A stretch of 64,000 nucleotides of DNA from Acidobacteriota bacterium (lineage in GTDB: Bacteria; Acidobacteriota; Terriglobia; Bryobacterales; Bryobacteraceae). Positions within the stretch are counted from its first letter, which is position 1; every line of letters starts with the position of its first letter. This document shows, one piece after another, positions 62,501-64,000 of the stretch. The notes under the pieces were generated by a model, which was not told the DNA's origin, did no database searches, and saw only the letters and a program-made list of their open reading frames with translations. The position numbers and the translations under genes are program-made. The stretch is taken from contig JAFKEE010000024.1 in assembly GCA_017307505.1 (NCBI GenBank), positions 62,001 to 126,000 of the forward strand, in the 5' to 3' direction.

Positions 62501-64000
62501 ATGGCGGAAACAAATCTACCTTCACCAGACCGGGTCTCGAAACCGCACGAACTGCGCCTTCAGGAACTCACCCGTTGGGTCCTCTCGGAGTCGTCGGGCC
62601 CATTCCTGGGCCTCCAGGCGCCCCGTGGGATCCTCCTCTCCGGTCCGCCGGGCTGCGGCAAGACCCGTCTGGTTCGAACAGCGGCGATGGAATGTGGAGC
62701 CCGATTCTTCCCGCACAAGTGCGGTCACCTGCTGGATGCATTCCACCGGGATGGGGCGGACAGCCTGGCCAGGGCCTTTGACGAGGCCAGGGCTCATCCG
62801 CCCAGCATCCTCTATCTGGCGGATATCGAAATGCTTGCCCCGCGCCTGGCCTTCGAGCAGGGCCGGCCCGAGATCCCTCTGGTCGCGCATCTCCTGAAGC
62901 AGCTCGACTGCACGGAAGCCGGCAGTCGCGTCTTCCTGGTGGCCGCCAGTTCCGCGCCCAATGCGATCGCGCAGGAGTTATGCAGCCGGGGCCGCCTCGA
63001 TCGTGAAATCGTGGTGCCCGTTCCGGACCGGCTCGCCCGTAAGGAGATCCTCGAGACCTGCGTCCGCAACCTGCCCGTGGAGGGGGTCTTGGATCTGGAT
63101 AGTCTTGCCCGGATTACCTCCGGTTTCACTGGCGCCGACCTCTCCAGCATCTGCGAGGAGGCTGTGCTCTCCGCCTGCCGCCACCAGCGGCAGCAGCCGC
63201 GGTTGAGAATGGACGATTTCCTGATGGCTCTGCGTGTGGTGGAAGGCACTGCCCGGGGCGAAGTCTTCCTCGAAACTCCCAACGCCCGCTGGAGCGGCAT
63301 CGGCGGGCTGGAGCCGCAGAAGCAGCGTCTGCGAGAGCTGATCGAGTGGCCCATCCGGCATGCGGAGGCCTATGTTCGCGCCGGTGTGTCGGGTAGCCGG
63401 GGCGTCCTGCTCAGCGGGCCGCCTGGAGTTGGAAAGACACTCCTCGCCCGCGCCGTGGCCAGTGAAAGCGGCGCAGGATTCCTGGCCCTTCATGGCCGGA
63501 TCTTTCACGCCCAGCACGACGACCCTGCCGCCACCCTCCGCGAGGCGTTCCGGCGGGTCCGCCAGTCGGCCCCCTGCATCCTTTTTCTGGACCATATCGA
63601 GGACCTGATGCAGTCATTCCTTGCCCAGCACCTGCTGGCCGAAATGAGCGCCCTGGCCGGATTGCGGGGTATGGTCGTACTCGGTGCGACCAGTTGCATC
63701 GACCGGTTGGACCCGGCCCTCCTGGGGCCCGGCTTCTTTGACGAAATCATCGAGGTGCCCCTGCCCACTGAGCGGGAGCGCCGGGACATCCTCGAGTTGC
63801 TGCTGGCCAGCCGGACCCCCGGGGTTCAGGCGGATCTGGACTACCTGGCGCGGTCCACACAGGACTTCACCGGTGAGGACCTGCTCGGTCTCTGCAACCG
63901 CGCATCCCGCTTGGCGCTGCTGCGCGTGCTGGGGGCTGGGTACCAGGGCAATGCGGCCCCGCAACCCTCTGATTTCGAGGCCGGTTTGGACGAACTGCGG
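62501..64000 (+). CDS. Tandem AAA+ ATPase with altered active sites (cut by window end)
   Basis: The frame runs open to the last base, giving 500 residues without a stop. Two AAA+ modules follow without the N-domain of Cdc48/p97. Module 1: Walker A GPPGCGKT (48-55), Walker B ILYLADIEML (103-112), SRH RGRLDREI (163-170) with the arginine fingers present. Module 2: Walker A GPPGVGKT (306-313), Walker B ILFLDHIEDL (360-369), SRH LGPGFFDEII (408-417). In module 1 the Walker B Asp-Glu has become Ala-Asp; in module 2 the Glu is His and the arginine fingers are Phe and Glu. Sensor-1 Asn is Ser in both. ATG at 62501; a GTG at 62471 is in frame. It probably binds ATP but hydrolysis looks impaired. Confidence 0.85.
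   Translation, partial: MAETNLPSPDRVSKPHELRLQELTRWVLSESSGPFLGLQAPRGILLSGPPGCGKTRLVRTAAMECGARFFPHKCGHLLDAFHRDGADSLARAFDEARAHPPSILYLADIEMLAPRLAFEQGRPEIPLVAHLLKQLDCTEAGSRVFLVAASSAPNAIAQELCSRGRLDREIVVPVPDRLARKEILETCVRNLPVEGVLDLDSLARITSGFTGADLSSICEEAVLSACRHQRQQPRLRMDDFLMALRVVEGTARGEVFLETPNARWSGIGGLEPQKQRLRELIEWPIRHAEAYVRAGVSGSRGVLLSGPPGVGKTLLARAVASESGAGFLALHGRIFHAQHDDPAATLREAFRRVRQSAPCILFLDHIEDLMQSFLAQHLLAEMSALAGLRGMVVLGATSCIDRLDPALLGPGFFDEIIEVPLPTERERRDILELLLASRTPGVQADLDYLARSTQDFTGEDLLGLCNRASRLALLRVLGAGYQGNAAPQPSDFEAGLDELR

Overview
The window is GC-rich chromosomal DNA with dense, mostly single-gene or short-operon organisation. It very likely comes from an acidobacterium of the Solibacter/Paludibaculum group (Bryobacterales). 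The reasons are the combination of a Solibacter-type C-terminal domain protein (56.5 kb), winged-helix regulators fused to WD40-like PD40 propellers (20.9-22.9 kb), a carboxypeptidase-regulatory-domain TonB receptor (17.5-20.7 kb), DUF1549/DUF1553 plus DUF1501 exported proteins (25.3-30.9 kb) and many secreted proteins built from Ig-like modules. This assignment is inferred from family content; no rRNA or tRNA gene was seen.

Layout. 0-9 kb: the end of one surface protein converges on a 1434-residue astacin-type metalloprotease with the same C-terminal module; then a glycosyltransferase, a TPR protein and a beta-barrel-like protein. 9-15.5 kb: two exported TPR-like proteins with RNase III, a minus-strand flbD-motA-motB motor operon, a MerR-type regulator and the rRNA methyltransferase RlmB. 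15.5-25.2 kb: an exported FAD oxidoreductase, a TonB-dependent receptor and a DNA-binding/propeller regulator (a possible uptake block), then prolyl-tRNA synthetase and a small exported protein. 25.3-30.9 kb: two DUF1549/DUF1553 paralogues and a DUF1501 protein. 31-41 kb: lipid acyltransferase, glycine-zipper lipoprotein, CDGSH protein, GH88-type hydrolase, spermidine-synthase-like membrane protein, metallo-hydrolase and an OPT transporter. 41-48 kb: ferredoxin, YqeY-like protein, aminotransferase plus SerA (serine synthesis), RRM protein, PIN-TRAM ATPase-like protein, IspD and IspF (isoprenoid precursors). 48-61 kb: membrane protein, RidA, sulfatase, M20 amidohydrolase, Ppx plus CHAD (polyphosphate), PD40 protein, methyltransferase and lactate permease. 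61-64 kb: Spy-like protein, PilZ protein, coiled-coil protein and a tandem AAA+ protein cut by the window end.

The items most worth a second look are: the tandem AAA+ protein whose Walker B residues are altered in both ATPase modules; a symmetrical pair of 7-base-period arrays flanking a UUCG hairpin between two convergent genes near 35.9 kb; a 17-codon relic that looks like the start of a lost DUF1501 gene near 27.3 kb; a block from about 17.5 to 41.4 kb whose G/C strand bias appears reversed relative to both sides; and a duplicated C-terminal module in two convergent genes at the left edge.

No insertion sequence, prophage, CRISPR array or recognisable defence island was found. Most genes are ordinary housekeeping or envelope genes of this group.
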